This document shows positions 52,581 through 61,937 of a stretch of DNA of 64,000 nucleotides, piece by piece. Each line of letters begins with the position of its first letter. Positions within the stretch are counted from its first letter, which is position 1. Origin of the DNA: Bosea sp. RAC05 (GTDB lineage Bacteria > Pseudomonadota > Alphaproteobacteria > Rhizobiales > Beijerinckiaceae). Below the pieces are notes generated by a model, which was not told the origin of the DNA, made no database searches, and saw only the letters and a program-made list of their open reading frames with translations. The stretch lies in NCBI RefSeq assembly GCF_001713455.1, contig NZ_CP016464.1, positions 929,501 to 993,500 of the forward strand, in the 5' to 3' direction. The position numbers and the translations under genes were made by a program.

Positions 52581-54113
52581 ATGATGGGGATGACGAAGAC
52601 GCCTCTCGCCATGACGGGCCCTGCGCCGCAGTTCCTACGCCGCGCCGGCCTCGCCCGCTGGGCCGGCCTCGGTCTCGTCGCGGCTGCGCTCGCCGGCTGC
52701 GCCGTCGGGCCGGACTACGCCACCCCCGGCCAGTTCCTGCCCGGCCAGTGGGGCAATGCGCGCAAGACGGCCAAGCCACTCGACGTGGCCAGGCTCGGCG
52801 CCTGGTGGAAGAAGCTCGATGACCGTCGTCTGAACGACATCGTCGAGCGCGCGGTGGCGGGCAATCTCGACGTCGCCTCCGCCAAGGCCCGGATCCGCGA
52901 GGCCCGCGCCACCCGTCGCCAGGCGATCGGCGCGCTCCTGCCGCAGGTCGATGGGCAGGGCTCCGCGACGCGCTCGCGCTCCTCCGCCGCGACCTCGTCG
53001 AGCGGCTCCAACATCACGTCGAGCCTGTATCAGGCCGGCTTCGATGCGAGCTTCGAGCTCGATCTCTTCGGCGCGAACTACCGCAATGTCGAGGCGACGA
53101 CCTATGGCGTCGATGCCGCCGACGAGGATCTGCGCGCCACGCTTCTGACCCTGATCGGGGATGTCGCGACCAACTACATCGAGGCGAGAGGCTTCCAGGC
53201 CCGGGTCGCGCTCGCCCGCCGCACCGCTGCCTCGCAGCGCGAGACCGAGAAGCTTACCCGCAACAAGTTCAACGCGGGGTCGTCGTCGGCGCTGGACGTC
53301 GAGCGCGCCGCCGCACAGGCCGCGACGACCGAGGCCGCGATCCCGACGCTGGAAGCGTCCTATGCCCAGAGCCTGCACCAGCTCGGCATTCTCACCGGCG
53401 AGGCGCCGACCGCGCTGGCCGGCCTGCTCGGCTCGGGTGGCCCGATCCCCGCCGCGCGCGGCACGCCGCCGGCTGGCATTCCCGCCGATGTGCTGGTCAA
53501 CCGGCCCGATGTGCGCCGCGCCGAGCGCCAGCTCGCCCAGGCGACGGCCAAGATCGGCCAGGCCGAAGCGGCGCTCTATCCCAGCGTCAGCCTGACCGGG
53601 AAGATCAGCACCACCGCCCTGAAGACCGGCGACCTCGCCAAGAACTCGTCGATCGGCTGGTCCTTCGGGCCGACGCTGAGCGTGCCGATCTTCAATGGCG
53701 GCGAGTTGCGGGCGGCCGTCGAGGTCGCGGAAGCCCAGCGCGACCAGTCGGATGCCGCGCTGCGGCTCGCGGTGCTGACCGCGCTGCAGGATGTCGAGAA
53801 CTCGCTGGTGAACCTCGCCAAGGAGCGGCAGCGCGCCGGCAAACTGTCGGCGGCCACCAACTCCTTCCGCGAGGCGGCCAGGCTCTCGCGCACGCTCTAC
53901 CAGTCCGGCGCGGCGAGCTTCCTCGACGTGCTCGACGCCGAGCGTTCGCTCTACAGCGCCGAGGATACGCTGCTGCAGAGCCGTGTCGCCGTGACCTCCA
54001 ACTTCGTCGCGCTGAACAAGGCGCTCGGTGGCGGCTGGGACAAGCCGGTCGACGTCTTGCAGCCGCGTGTCGTCGACACGAACACCGGCCCGCATCCGCG
54101 CGCCGCCTACTGA
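52581..54113 (+). CDS. RND efflux outer-membrane channel lipoprotein (NodT/OprM type)
   Basis: A 510-residue TolC-like protein. The lipoprotein signal ends ALAGCAVGPDYATP, so the Cys is at about residue 41. Two outer-efflux-protein repeats follow, and DVLVNRPDVRRAERQLAQATAKIG plus LYPSVSLTG in the middle are family hallmarks. Start codons ATG at 52581, 52584 and 52590 are all possible; only the first few residues change. The 3' end overlaps the convergent LysR gene by 7 bp. Confidence 0.93.
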   Translation: MMGMTKTPLAMTGPAPQFLRRAGLARWAGLGLVAAALAGCAVGPDYATPGQFLPGQWGNARKTAKPLDVARLGAWWKKLDDRRLNDIVERAVAGNLDVASAKARIREARATRRQAIGALLPQVDGQGSATRSRSSAATSSSGSNITSSLYQAGFDASFELDLFGANYRNVEATTYGVDAADEDLRATLLTLIGDVATNYIEARGFQARVALARRTAASQRETEKLTRNKFNAGSSSALDVERAAAQAATTEAAIPTLEASYAQSLHQLGILTGEAPTALAGLLGSGGPIPAARGTPPAGIPADVLVNRPDVRRAERQLAQATAKIGQAEAALYPSVSLTGKISTTALKTGDLAKNSSIGWSFGPTLSVPIFNGGELRAAVEVAEAQRDQSDAALRLAVLTALQDVENSLVNLAKERQRAGKLSAATNSFREAARLSRTLYQSGAASFLDVLDAERSLYSAEDTLLQSRVAVTSNFVALNKALGGGWDKPVDVLQPRVVDTNTGPHPRAAY

Positions 54114-55024
54114 GGCAGGCCGGCCTGCGCGCGTTCGGCGAGGTCCTGGATGGCGGCGACCACCGTCTCGACGAAGCCCAGCGCCAGCGGCGACCGGAAG
54201 CGCCCAGCCGGCCAGACCACTCCGATCTCGTAGAGCACGTCGGGCCGGAACGGCCGCGCCACGATGCCCCGGCCGCCATACTCGGCCGCGGTATAGGGAT
54301 CGACGATGCCGATGCCGGCGCCTGATGCGACCAGCGAGCAGGCGATCATCGACAACGGCGTCTCGACTCTGATCTGCCGGGTCACCCGGGCGGCTGAAAA
54401 CAGCGCGTCGGTGCGGTAGCGCCATTGCGTCGATCCCGCGAGCGAGACGAAGGGCTCGCCGACGAAATCCTGCGGCTCGAGATAGGGTTTGCCGGCGAGG
54501 CGGTGGCCCTCGGGCAGCACGGCCACGGCGGGCACGGACGGCAGCTGTTCGACGTCGATATGGGGAAAGTCGAGCGGATACTGCGCGAAGCCGATGTCGC
54601 AGAAGCCGGTCGCCACCCAGTCGACCACCTGCGACGAGATGCTGCCATAGACGGCGACCTCGAGGTCCGGCTTGTCCTTCATGTAGGCCGCGATCAGCCG
54701 GGGCAGGAAGCCGACATTGAAGGTCGGCAGGGCGGCGATGCGCAGGCTGCCGGCCAGCCCGTCGCGCAGATTGCGCGCCGCGTTCTGGATCTGCTCGAGC
54801 CCGACGAACTGCCGCTCGACCTCGCGATATAACGAAAGCGCCTCGTTGGTGGGCACCAGCCGCGTTCCGCGCCGCTCGAACAGCGTCAGCCCGAGCACAT
54901 ATTGCAGATCATGGATCAATCGCGTCACGGCCGGCTGGCTGATATTCAGCGCCCTTGCCGCCGAAGTCACCCCTCCGGTGACGATCACGGTCCGAAAGGC
55001 TTCGATCTGGCGGGGATTCAGCAT
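54107..55024 (-). CDS. LysR-family transcriptional regulator
   Basis: A 305-residue regulator with the helix-turn-helix at residues 1-60 (IEAFRTVIVTGGVTSAARALNISQPAVTRLIHDLQ), followed by a periplasmic-binding-protein-like effector domain. LFERRGTRLVPT is the typical post-HTH segment. The gene is divergent from an ABC binding-protein gene with 124 bp between them, so it is the probable activator of the importer/oxidase operon. NocR/OccR-like opine regulators share this general organisation. Confidence 0.9.
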   Translation of the reverse strand: MLNPRQIEAFRTVIVTGGVTSAARALNISQPAVTRLIHDLQYVLGLTLFERRGTRLVPTNEALSLYREVERQFVGLEQIQNAARNLRDGLAGSLRIAALPTFNVGFLPRLIAAYMKDKPDLEVAVYGSISSQVVDWVATGFCDIGFAQYPLDFPHIDVEQLPSVPAVAVLPEGHRLAGKPYLEPQDFVGEPFVSLAGSTQWRYRTDALFSAARVTRQIRVETPLSMIACSLVASGAGIGIVDPYTAAEYGGRGIVARPFRPDVLYEIGVVWPAGRFRSPLALGFVETVVAAIQDLAERAQAGLPQ

Positions 55025-55148
55025 GGCTTCCCTGGGCGCGAAGCCAATTCATAACATTAGCGTATGGATTGCGCGAATCATTCGATTTGACCCGTTACAA
55101 TCTGTCGCAGAACCTTCACCCATCACTCGCAAAAATGAGGAGGGGTTC

Positions 55149-56186
55149 ATGAAGTTCTCTTGGGTTGGACTGCTGCTGACGACCACCGCGCTGGCGACGT
55201 CCGGTGCGGCCATGGCGCAGCAGAAGACGATGTATGTCGCCGGCTATGGCGGCTCCTTCGAACAGACCATGCGCAAGGAGATTCTGCCGGTCTTCGAGAA
55301 GCAGGCCAACGTCAAGATCGAGTACGTCGCCGGCAATTCGACCGACACCCTCGCCAAGCTCCAGGCCCAGAAGGGCAACCAGCAGATCGACGTCGCCATC
55401 GTCGATGACGGCCCGGCCTATCAGGCGGTCGCGCTGGGCTTCTGCGGCACGCTGACCGACGGCCCCGTCTACAAGGACGTCGCCCCGGTGATGAAGTTCA
55501 AGTCCAACAAGGGCGTCGGCCTCGGCCTCGTCGCGACGGGGCTGTTCTACAACACCAAGATCTTCGCCGAGAACAACTGGCCGGCGCCGACCTCCTGGAA
55601 CGATCTCAAGTCGAAGACCTACGGCAAGAAGATCGTCACCCCGCCGATCAACAACACCTACGGCCTGCATGCCCTGATCGCAATGGCGCAGATTGGCGGC
55701 GGCGGCGAAGCCAACATCGAGCCGGGCTTCAAGACCTTCAAGGACGAGATCAACCCCAACATCGTCGCCTATGAGCCGTCCCCGGCGAAGATGACGGAGC
55801 TGTTCCAGAACGGCCAGGCCGTGCTCGGCGTCTGGGGCTCGGGCCGCGTCAAGGCCTTCGCCGACACCGGCTTCCCGGTCGCCTTTGTCTACCCGAAGGA
55901 AGGCAGCTTCGCGCTCGGCGTCGCCGCCTGCCCGGTCGAGGGCGCCAAGAACCCGGCCGAGGCGAACGCCTTCATCCAGTTCATGCTCTCGCCCGCGATC
56001 CAGAAGATCATGGCCACCGGCGCCGGCTTCGGCCCCGCCAACACGACCGTGACCCTGACCAAGGACGAGCAGAAGGGCCTGCCCTATGGCGACGAGGTCA
56101 AGGCGCTGAAGGCCGTCGACTGGGACATCGCCAACGCCAAGCGCGAGGAATGGACCCGGCGCTGGAACCGCGAGATCGAGCGGTAA
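55149..56186 (+). CDS. ABC transporter substrate-binding protein (polyamine/opine type)
   Basis: A 345-residue periplasmic protein with Sec signal MKFSWVGLLLTTTALATSGA ending AMAQQ. YVAGYGGSFEQTMRKEILPVFEK is the usual opening of PotD-like family 1 binding proteins, and SPAKMTELFQNGQAVLGVWGSGRV lies in the second lobe. GAGGAGGGG precedes the ATG. A 174 bp gap with palindromic repeats separates it from the ATPase; such a gap often lets the binding protein be made in excess. Confidence 0.92.
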   Translation: MKFSWVGLLLTTTALATSGAAMAQQKTMYVAGYGGSFEQTMRKEILPVFEKQANVKIEYVAGNSTDTLAKLQAQKGNQQIDVAIVDDGPAYQAVALGFCGTLTDGPVYKDVAPVMKFKSNKGVGLGLVATGLFYNTKIFAENNWPAPTSWNDLKSKTYGKKIVTPPINNTYGLHALIAMAQIGGGGEANIEPGFKTFKDEINPNIVAYEPSPAKMTELFQNGQAVLGVWGSGRVKAFADTGFPVAFVYPKEGSFALGVAACPVEGAKNPAEANAFIQFMLSPAIQKIMATGAGFGPANTTVTLTKDEQKGLPYGDEVKALKAVDWDIANAKREEWTRRWNREIER

Positions 56187-56195
56187 GGCTCCACC

Positions 56196-56329
56196 CGTCC
56201 TTCCCGGGCGCCGCCAGGCGGCGACCCGGGAACGAGGTGACGATCACGTTGCAACTGACAGGCACGGGCTTGACCCGGGCCTGTCGTCACAGGCGTCCTG
56301 AGGTGGTCGGGTCAAGCCCGACCATGATG
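56196..56329. repeat. Composite palindromic repeats (family C-like) between binding protein and ATPase
   Basis: A first block pairs TTCCCGGGCGCC with GGCGACCCGGGAA. A second block pairs GGGCTTGACCCGGGCCTG with GGTCGGGTCAAGCCCGACC, echoing the GGGCTTGACC and GGCCAAGCCC ends of family C copy 1. The region can form two adjacent hairpins in the mRNA and probably limits read-through or stabilises the upstream transcript. Confidence 0.7.
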
Positions 56330-56360
56330 CCGAACTTTGACTGAAACGCTCGAAAGCCCC

Positions 56361-57404
56361 ATGTCCCATCTCGTTCTCGATGGCCTGACCAAGCGCTTCG
56401 GCGGCTTCACCGCCGTCGACGCCATGAACCTCTCCGTCGAGCGCGGCGAATTCGTCTCGCTGCTCGGTCCCTCCGGCTGCGGCAAGACGACCACGCTGCA
56501 GATGATCGCCGGCTTCGTCGATGTCGACCACGGCGGCATCCGGCTCGACGGCGCCGATCTGGTCTCGGTGGCGCCCAACAAGCGCGGTCTCGGCATCGTC
56601 TTCCAGAGCTATGCGCTGTTTCCGCACATGACGGTCGCGGAGAACATCGCCTTCGGGCTCGAGATGCGCGACGTGCCCAAGGCCGATCGCGACAGGCGCA
56701 CGCAGGAGGCGATGGAACTGGTCGGCCTCAAGGGCTTCGCCGATCGCTATCCGCGCCGCATGTCGGGCGGCCAGCAGCAGCGCGTGGCGCTGGCCCGCGC
56801 GCTGGTGATCAAGCCGGCGCTGCTTCTCCTCGACGAGCCGCTCTCCAACCTCGACGCCAAGCTGCGCGAGGAGATGCAGGGCGAACTGCGCCAGATCCAG
56901 CGCTCGATCGGCACCACCACGATCCTCGTCACCCACGACCAGCACGAGGCGATGGCGCTGTCGGACCGCATCGTGCTGATGAACCAGGGCCGCATCGAGC
57001 AGATCGGCGCGCCGCACGAGGTCTATGACCGGCCGGCCAGCGCCTTCGTCGCGAGCTTCCTCGGCAAGACCAATGTGCTCGCCGCCACCGGCGACGGGCA
57101 GGGCGCGGTCACCGTCGGGGGGCTTGCCATCGCCCTGCCGGGCGCCGGAAAGGGGCCGCTGCAGCTCGCCGTCCGGCCCGAGCGCCTGACCTTCGCGCCG
57201 GCCGGCGGGCCCGGTCTCGAGGCCCGCATCACGGGGCGCGTCTTCCAGGGGACGCATTGGCTGCTCACCGCCGAGAGCGCGGCGGGGCCTCTCACCCTGA
57301 TGCGCGGCAATGACGGCGCCGCCGTGCCGGGCGAGGGCGAGACGGTGCGGCTGCGGTTCTCGGCTGCCGACGCGGCCGTCCTGTCCGCCGGAGCGGCGGC
57401 ATGA
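56361..57404 (+). CDS. ABC transporter ATP-binding protein (PotA type)
   Basis: A 347-residue ATPase: Walker A GPSGCGKTT, Q-loop IVFQSYALFPHM, signature MSGGQQQRV, Walker B LLLLDEPLSNLD and H-loop LVTHDQHEAMALSD. A C-terminal TOBE domain (about residues 265-345) is present, as in spermidine/putrescine and iron(III) importers. The stop overlaps the next permease start as ATGA. Confidence 0.94.
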   Translation: MSHLVLDGLTKRFGGFTAVDAMNLSVERGEFVSLLGPSGCGKTTTLQMIAGFVDVDHGGIRLDGADLVSVAPNKRGLGIVFQSYALFPHMTVAENIAFGLEMRDVPKADRDRRTQEAMELVGLKGFADRYPRRMSGGQQQRVALARALVIKPALLLLDEPLSNLDAKLREEMQGELRQIQRSIGTTTILVTHDQHEAMALSDRIVLMNQGRIEQIGAPHEVYDRPASAFVASFLGKTNVLAATGDGQGAVTVGGLAIALPGAGKGPLQLAVRPERLTFAPAGGPGLEARITGRVFQGTHWLLTAESAAGPLTLMRGNDGAAVPGEGETVRLRFSAADAAVLSAGAAA

Positions 57405-58267
57405 GCGGCGTCGTCACGCAGCGCAATGCGCCGTACTGGCTGACCGGGCCGGCGCTGCTGGTCTTCCTCGGGCTGGTGATCATCCCGCTCGGCATGACCG
57501 TGCTGCTCTCCTTCTACGACTGGGGGCAGTACAAGGGCATCGTTCCCGACTTCACGCTGAAGAACTGGATCGAGGTATTCACCGATTCCTACTTCTTCGA
57601 GATCTTCATGCGGACCTTCCGCATCGCCTTCCTGGTCACGCTGGCGGCGATCGTCATCGGCGTGCCCGAGGCCTATATCCTCAACCGGATGTCGCCGGCC
57701 TGGCGCAGCGCCTTCCTGCTCGTGATCATCGGCCCGCTTTTGGTATCGGTCGTGGCGCGCACGCTCGGCTGGGCGCTGCTCCTGGGCTCGACCGGCCTCG
57801 TCAACCAGGGGCTGATCGCGCTCGGCCTGATCAACACGCCGCTCGAATTCATGTTCACCGAGACCGGCGTCGTGATCGCGCTGATCCATGTGCTGATCCC
57901 CTTCATGATCCTCGCGGTTTGGGCCTCGCTGCAGCGGCTCGACCCCCAGATCGAGAACGCGGCGCTCTCGCTCGGCGCCGGCCGCTTGACGATCTGGCGC
58001 CGTGTGATCCTGCCGCAGATCGTGCCGGGCATTCTCTCGGGCTCGATCATCGTCTTCGCGCTGGCGGCGAGCGCCTTCGCCTCGCCGGCGATCATCGGCG
58101 GGCGCCGCCTGAAGGTCGCCTCGACGCTGGCCTATGACGAGTTCCTGAACACGCTGAACTGGCCGCTGGGCGCCGCGGTGGCGACGCTGCTGCTCGTCGC
58201 GCTCGTGCTGATCACCGTCGGCTCCAACCGCCTGATCGAGCGCCGCTACGCACAGGTGTTCGAATGA
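57401..58267 (+). CDS. ABC transporter permease 1 (PotB type)
   Basis: A 288-residue inner-membrane protein with six predicted helices. The EAA loop is ENAALSLGAGRLTIWRRVILPQIVPG, the ATPase contact. LLVFLGLVIIPLGMTVLLSFYDW is the first helix with the usual following loop. It forms the heterodimeric channel with the next gene, which it overlaps by 4 bp. Confidence 0.93.
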   Translation: MSGVVTQRNAPYWLTGPALLVFLGLVIIPLGMTVLLSFYDWGQYKGIVPDFTLKNWIEVFTDSYFFEIFMRTFRIAFLVTLAAIVIGVPEAYILNRMSPAWRSAFLLVIIGPLLVSVVARTLGWALLLGSTGLVNQGLIALGLINTPLEFMFTETGVVIALIHVLIPFMILAVWASLQRLDPQIENAALSLGAGRLTIWRRVILPQIVPGILSGSIIVFALAASAFASPAIIGGRRLKVASTLAYDEFLNTLNWPLGAAVATLLLVALVLITVGSNRLIERRYAQVFE

Positions 58268-59064
58268 GACGCAACGGCATCCCCGCGCTGATTTTCCACG
58301 GGCTCTTCGTCGTCTTCATGCTGGCGCCGCTGCTGATCGTCTGCGTCGTCGCCTTCACGCCCGAGGGCTATCTCTCGCTGCCGACGCGCGGCCCGAGCCT
58401 GCGCTGGTTCCGGGCGATCTTCGACTATCCCGAGTTCATCCGCGCCTTCCGCGACTCGCTCTGGCTGGCGGCCTTGTCCTCGACCATCGCGATCATGCTG
58501 GCGGTGCCGGCTGCACTCGCCATCGCGCGCTACCGCTTCCCCGGACGCGAGGCGATCACGGCGCTGTTCATGTCGCCGCTGATGGTGCCGCATGTCGTGC
58601 TCGGCATCGCCTTCCTGCGCTTCTTCACGCAGATCGGCATCTCCGGCACCTTCGTCGGCCTGGTGCTGAGCCACATCATCGTGGTCATCCCCTTCGCGTT
58701 GCGGCTCGTGCTGGCGGCCTCCTATGGCATCGACCGGCGCATCGAGCATGCCGCGATCTCGCTCGGCGCCGGCACGGCCACGGTCTTCCGCCGGGTGACG
58801 CTGCCGCTGATCCTGCCCGGCGTCGTCTCCGGCTGGCTCTTGGCCGCGATCAACTCCTTCGACGAGGTCACGATGACCGTGTTCATCGCCTCGCCGGCGA
58901 CCGTGACGCTGCCGGTGCGCATGTTCCTCTACATCCAGGACAACATCGACCCGCTGATCGCGGCGGTCTCCGCCTGCCTGATCGCCATGACGGCGATCCT
59001 GCTCTTCGCGCTCGACCGGCTGTTCGGGCTCGACCGCCTCTTCGTCGGATCCGGAAAGGGCTGA
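58264..59064 (+). CDS. ABC transporter permease 2 (PotC type)
   Basis: A 266-residue inner-membrane protein. PLLIVCVVAFTPEGYLSLPT follows the first helix. The EAA loop is EHAAISLGAGTATVFRRVTLPLILPG. Six helices are evident. It ends 5 bp before the first flavoprotein gene, which ties transport to oxidation of the same substrate. Confidence 0.93.
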   Translation: MRRNGIPALIFHGLFVVFMLAPLLIVCVVAFTPEGYLSLPTRGPSLRWFRAIFDYPEFIRAFRDSLWLAALSSTIAIMLAVPAALAIARYRFPGREAITALFMSPLMVPHVVLGIAFLRFFTQIGISGTFVGLVLSHIIVVIPFALRLVLAASYGIDRRIEHAAISLGAGTATVFRRVTLPLILPGVVSGWLLAAINSFDEVTMTVFIASPATVTLPVRMFLYIQDNIDPLIAAVSACLIAMTAILLFALDRLFGLDRLFVGSGKG

Positions 59065-59069
59065 CAGAC

Positions 59070-60203
59070 GTGACGACCTCAGCATTGTCATCGGAAGCCG
59101 ATATCGTCGTCGTCGGCGGTGGCGTCGTCGGCGGCGCCATGGCGCTCGGCCTGGCGCGCGGCGGCGCCCGCGTCACCGTCCTCGACGAGGGCGACGTCGC
59201 CTTCCGCGCCTCGCGCGGGAATTTCGCGCTGGTCTGGGTTCAGTCCAAGGGGCTGGGCATGCCCGACTATGCGATGTGGTCGCGCCGTTCGGCCGAGCAA
59301 TGGCACGAGCTCGCGGACGTGCTGCACGAGGACACCGGCATCGACGTCGCCCACAGCCAACCCGGTGGCTTCATGCTCTGCCTCTCGGAAACGGAGCTGG
59401 AGCAGCGCCGCCAGACCATGCAGCGGCTGCACAACCAGATGTCGCTGAGTGATTTCCCCTATGAGATCCTCGACCACGACGAGACCAAGCGCCGCCTGCC
59501 CGACATCGGGAAGGATGTGGTCGGCTCGGTCTACAGCCCGCTCGACGGCCATGTGAATTCGCTCAAGCTGTTCCGGGCGCTGCGCGACGCCAGCGCGCGC
59601 CGCGGCGTCGACTATCGCCCCAATTGCACGGTCGACAGCATCGCCTCGGACGCGGGCGGCTTCCGGCTGAAGGGCGCCTTCGGCGAGATCACGGCGGGCA
59701 AGGTCGTGCTCGCGGCCGGCCTCGGCAATGCGCGGCTCGCGCCCATGGTCGGGCTCGAGGCGCCGGTGAAGCCGAGCAAGGGCCAGATCATCGTTACCGA
59801 GAAGACGGACGCCTTCCTGCACAACCCGATGGTGACCATCCGCCAGACCGACGAGGGCGGCATCATGATCGGCGACAGCCAGGAGGATCGCGGCTTCGAC
59901 ACCGTCGTGCGCCAGCCGATCCTCTCGGTCATGGCCGAGCGCGCGGTGCGGATGTTCCCGCGGCTGGCGGGGCTGAACGTGGTGCGCTCCTGGTCGGCGC
60001 TGCGGGTGATGAGCCCGGACGGCTTCCCGATCTACGACCAGTCGCTCAGCCATCCCGGCGCGTTCGTCGTCACCTGCCATTCCGGTGTGACGCTCGCCGC
60101 CAACCATGTCCTGACGCTTGCCCCGGCGATTCTCTCGGGTGGGCTGCCGGACACGCTCGATGCCTTTTCCGCACGGAGGTTCCATGTTCCGGCCCATGCA
60201 TGA
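59070..60203 (+). CDS. DAO-type FAD-dependent amino-acid oxidoreductase 1
   Basis: A 377-residue flavoprotein of the D-amino-acid oxidase/glycine oxidase/sarcosine oxidase-beta fold. The FAD loop VVVGGGVVGGAMALGLA is at about residues 13-29. VKPSKGQIIVTE and GIMIGDSQEDRGFD lie in the substrate domain, and RSWSALRVMSPDGFPIYD carries a C-terminal FAD contact. It starts at the GTG 59070. The next gene, a [2Fe-2S] subunit, starts 20 bp inside its 3' end, which suggests a multi-subunit dehydrogenase similar to opine oxidases or HcnABC. Confidence 0.88.
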   Translation: MTTSALSSEADIVVVGGGVVGGAMALGLARGGARVTVLDEGDVAFRASRGNFALVWVQSKGLGMPDYAMWSRRSAEQWHELADVLHEDTGIDVAHSQPGGFMLCLSETELEQRRQTMQRLHNQMSLSDFPYEILDHDETKRRLPDIGKDVVGSVYSPLDGHVNSLKLFRALRDASARRGVDYRPNCTVDSIASDAGGFRLKGAFGEITAGKVVLAAGLGNARLAPMVGLEAPVKPSKGQIIVTEKTDAFLHNPMVTIRQTDEGGIMIGDSQEDRGFDTVVRQPILSVMAERAVRMFPRLAGLNVVRSWSALRVMSPDGFPIYDQSLSHPGAFVVTCHSGVTLAANHVLTLAPAILSGGLPDTLDAFSARRFHVPAHA

Positions 60204-60492
60204 GGTGAAGCCGGCCGAGGCGCTCGGCTTCACCTTCGACGGGCGTGCGCTGACGGCGCGCGCCGGCGACACGGTCGCGGCCGCGCTGCTCGCCAACGGC
60301 GTCCAGGCCTGCCGCCAGACGCCGGTCTCGGGCGCGGATCGCGGGCCCTATTGCATGATGGGCGTCTGCTTCGACTGCCTCGTCGTCATCGACGGCGTCG
60401 GCAACCGCCAGGGCTGTCTCGTTCCGCTGCGCGAGGGCATGCGGATCGAAACCCAGGCCGGGCGCCGCCATCCCGACGGGGCCCAGTCATGA
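60184..60492 (+). CDS. Small [2Fe-2S] subunit of a flavin oxidoreductase (HcnA/OoxA-like)
   Basis: A 102-residue protein with the beta-grasp [2Fe-2S] layout. GRALTARAGDTVAAALLANGV is followed by the cysteines in CMMGVCFDC and a last Cys in NRQGCLVP, which ligate the cluster. In HcnA, opine oxidase and sarcosine-oxidase-alpha systems this module passes electrons from the flavoprotein. It overlaps the preceding gene by 20 bp and the next by 4 bp (ATGA), so fixed stoichiometry is likely. Confidence 0.9.
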   Translation: MFRPMHEVKPAEALGFTFDGRALTARAGDTVAAALLANGVQACRQTPVSGADRGPYCMMGVCFDCLVVIDGVGNRQGCLVPLREGMRIETQAGRRHPDGAQS

Positions 60493-61937
60493 TCGCGATC
60501 ACCAGCATCGGCCAGGTCGCCGAGCATTACGACATCGCCGTGGTCGGTGCCGGCCCGGCCGGGCTCGCAGCCGCCGCGCGCGCAGCCGAACTCGGCCTCT
60601 CCGTGCTGCTGGCTGACGAGAACCCGGCACCCGGCGGCCAGATCTACCGCGCCATCACCACGACGCCGGTCACGAAGCGCGCCGTGCTGGGCGAGGATTA
60701 CTGGAAGGGCGGGGCGCTGGTCGACCGGCTCAGGCCGACGAACGCCGCCTATGCGCCGGGCTGCACAATCTGGTCGGTCGCGCCCGACGAGGCCGGCGGT
60801 TTCGAACTCGGGCTCTCGCTGGGCGGACAGGCCCGGCTGATCGCCGCCGGCCAGGTCATCCTGGCGACGGGCGCGCAGGAGCGGCCCTTCCCGATTCCGG
60901 GCTGGACCCTGCCGGGCGTGATGACCGCGGGCGCCGCCCAGATCGCGCTGAAGGCCTCGGGCCTGGTGCCGAGCGGCCGCACGGTGATCGCCGGCTGCGG
61001 CCCCTTGCTCTATCTGCTCGCCGGGCAGCTCGCGGCGGCCGGCGCCAACATCGTTGCGGTGCTCGACACCACGCCGCGCCGCAACTGGCTCGCCGCCATC
61101 GCCGCGTTTCCCGATTTCCTGCGCTCGCCCTATCTCGCCAAGGGCCTGAAGCTGATGGCGGCCGCCCGCGGCAAGCTGCCGTTCAAAACCGGCGTCACCG
61201 CGCTGGCGGCCGAAGGCTCCGGCAAGCTCACGGGCGTGACGGTGACGCGAGGAGGGGCGGCCGAGACCATCCCCTGCGACGCGCTGCTGCTGCACCAGGG
61301 CGTCATCCCCGGCATCAACCTCGCCAATGCCGCCGGTTGCGCACAGCATTTCGATGCGGTCCAGCATTGCTGGACGCCAACCGTGGACGGCTGGTTCGCC
61401 TCCTCGATCCCTGGCATCGCGATTGCCGGCGACGGGGCGGGGATCGGCGGCGCCGAAAGCGCGGCGCTGCGTGGCGAGGTCGCGGCGCTCGACGCCGCCC
61501 GCCGGCTCGGGCGGCTCGCCGAGGCGGAGCGCGACGCCCATGCCGCGCCGATCCGGGCCGAACTCGCGCGCAGCCTGCGGGGGCGGCGCTTCCTCGACCT
61601 GCTCTATCGTCCGGCCCCGCAATTCCTGGCCCCTCCGGCAGACGAGACCATCGTCTGCCGTTGCGAGGAGGTCACCGCCGGCCAGATCCGCGATGCCGCG
61701 AGCCGCCTCGGCGTCACCGGCCCCAACCAGATGAAGGCCTTCCTGCGCTGCGGCATGGGCCCCTGCCAGGGCCGCCTCTGCGGCCCGACCGTGGTCGAGC
61801 TGATCGCACAGGAGCGCGGCGTCTCGGCCGAGGAGACCGGCTATTACCGGCTGCGCCCGCCGGTGAAGCCAGTGACGCTCTCCGAGCTCGCGGCCCTGCC
61901 GCCGACCGATGCCGCCATCAAAGCGGTGGTGCGGTGA
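60489..61937 (+). CDS. FAD/NAD(P)-binding oxidoreductase subunit with BFD-like [2Fe-2S] tail (HcnB/OoxA-like)
   Basis: A 482-residue subunit. The N-terminal FAD loop is IAVVGAGPAGLAAAARAAELG and the second dinucleotide loop is TVIAGCGPLLYLLAGQLAAAG. ENPAPGGQIYR and VILATGAQERPFPIPGW are pyridine-nucleotide-disulfide-reductase-like blocks. The C-terminus has CRCEEVTAGQI and GMGPCQGRLC, the BFD-like [2Fe-2S] cysteines. It is the alpha-type subunit of opine oxidase/HCN synthase/hydroxyproline-dehydrogenase-like complexes. It overlaps both neighbours by 4 bp. Confidence 0.9.
   Translation: MIAITSIGQVAEHYDIAVVGAGPAGLAAAARAAELGLSVLLADENPAPGGQIYRAITTTPVTKRAVLGEDYWKGGALVDRLRPTNAAYAPGCTIWSVAPDEAGGFELGLSLGGQARLIAAGQVILATGAQERPFPIPGWTLPGVMTAGAAQIALKASGLVPSGRTVIAGCGPLLYLLAGQLAAAGANIVAVLDTTPRRNWLAAIAAFPDFLRSPYLAKGLKLMAAARGKLPFKTGVTALAAEGSGKLTGVTVTRGGAAETIPCDALLLHQGVIPGINLANAAGCAQHFDAVQHCWTPTVDGWFASSIPGIAIAGDGAGIGGAESAALRGEVAALDAARRLGRLAEAERDAHAAPIRAELARSLRGRRFLDLLYRPAPQFLAPPADETIVCRCEEVTAGQIRDAASRLGVTGPNQMKAFLRCGMGPCQGRLCGPTVVELIAQERGVSAEETGYYRLRPPVKPVTLSELAALPPTDAAIKAVVR

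Noticed and set aside
49862..52612. A minus-strand open frame of about 900 codons opposite the RND pump
   Set aside because: No recognisable fold, extreme His/Asp/Arg content, and the sense strand encodes a complete HAE1 transporter.
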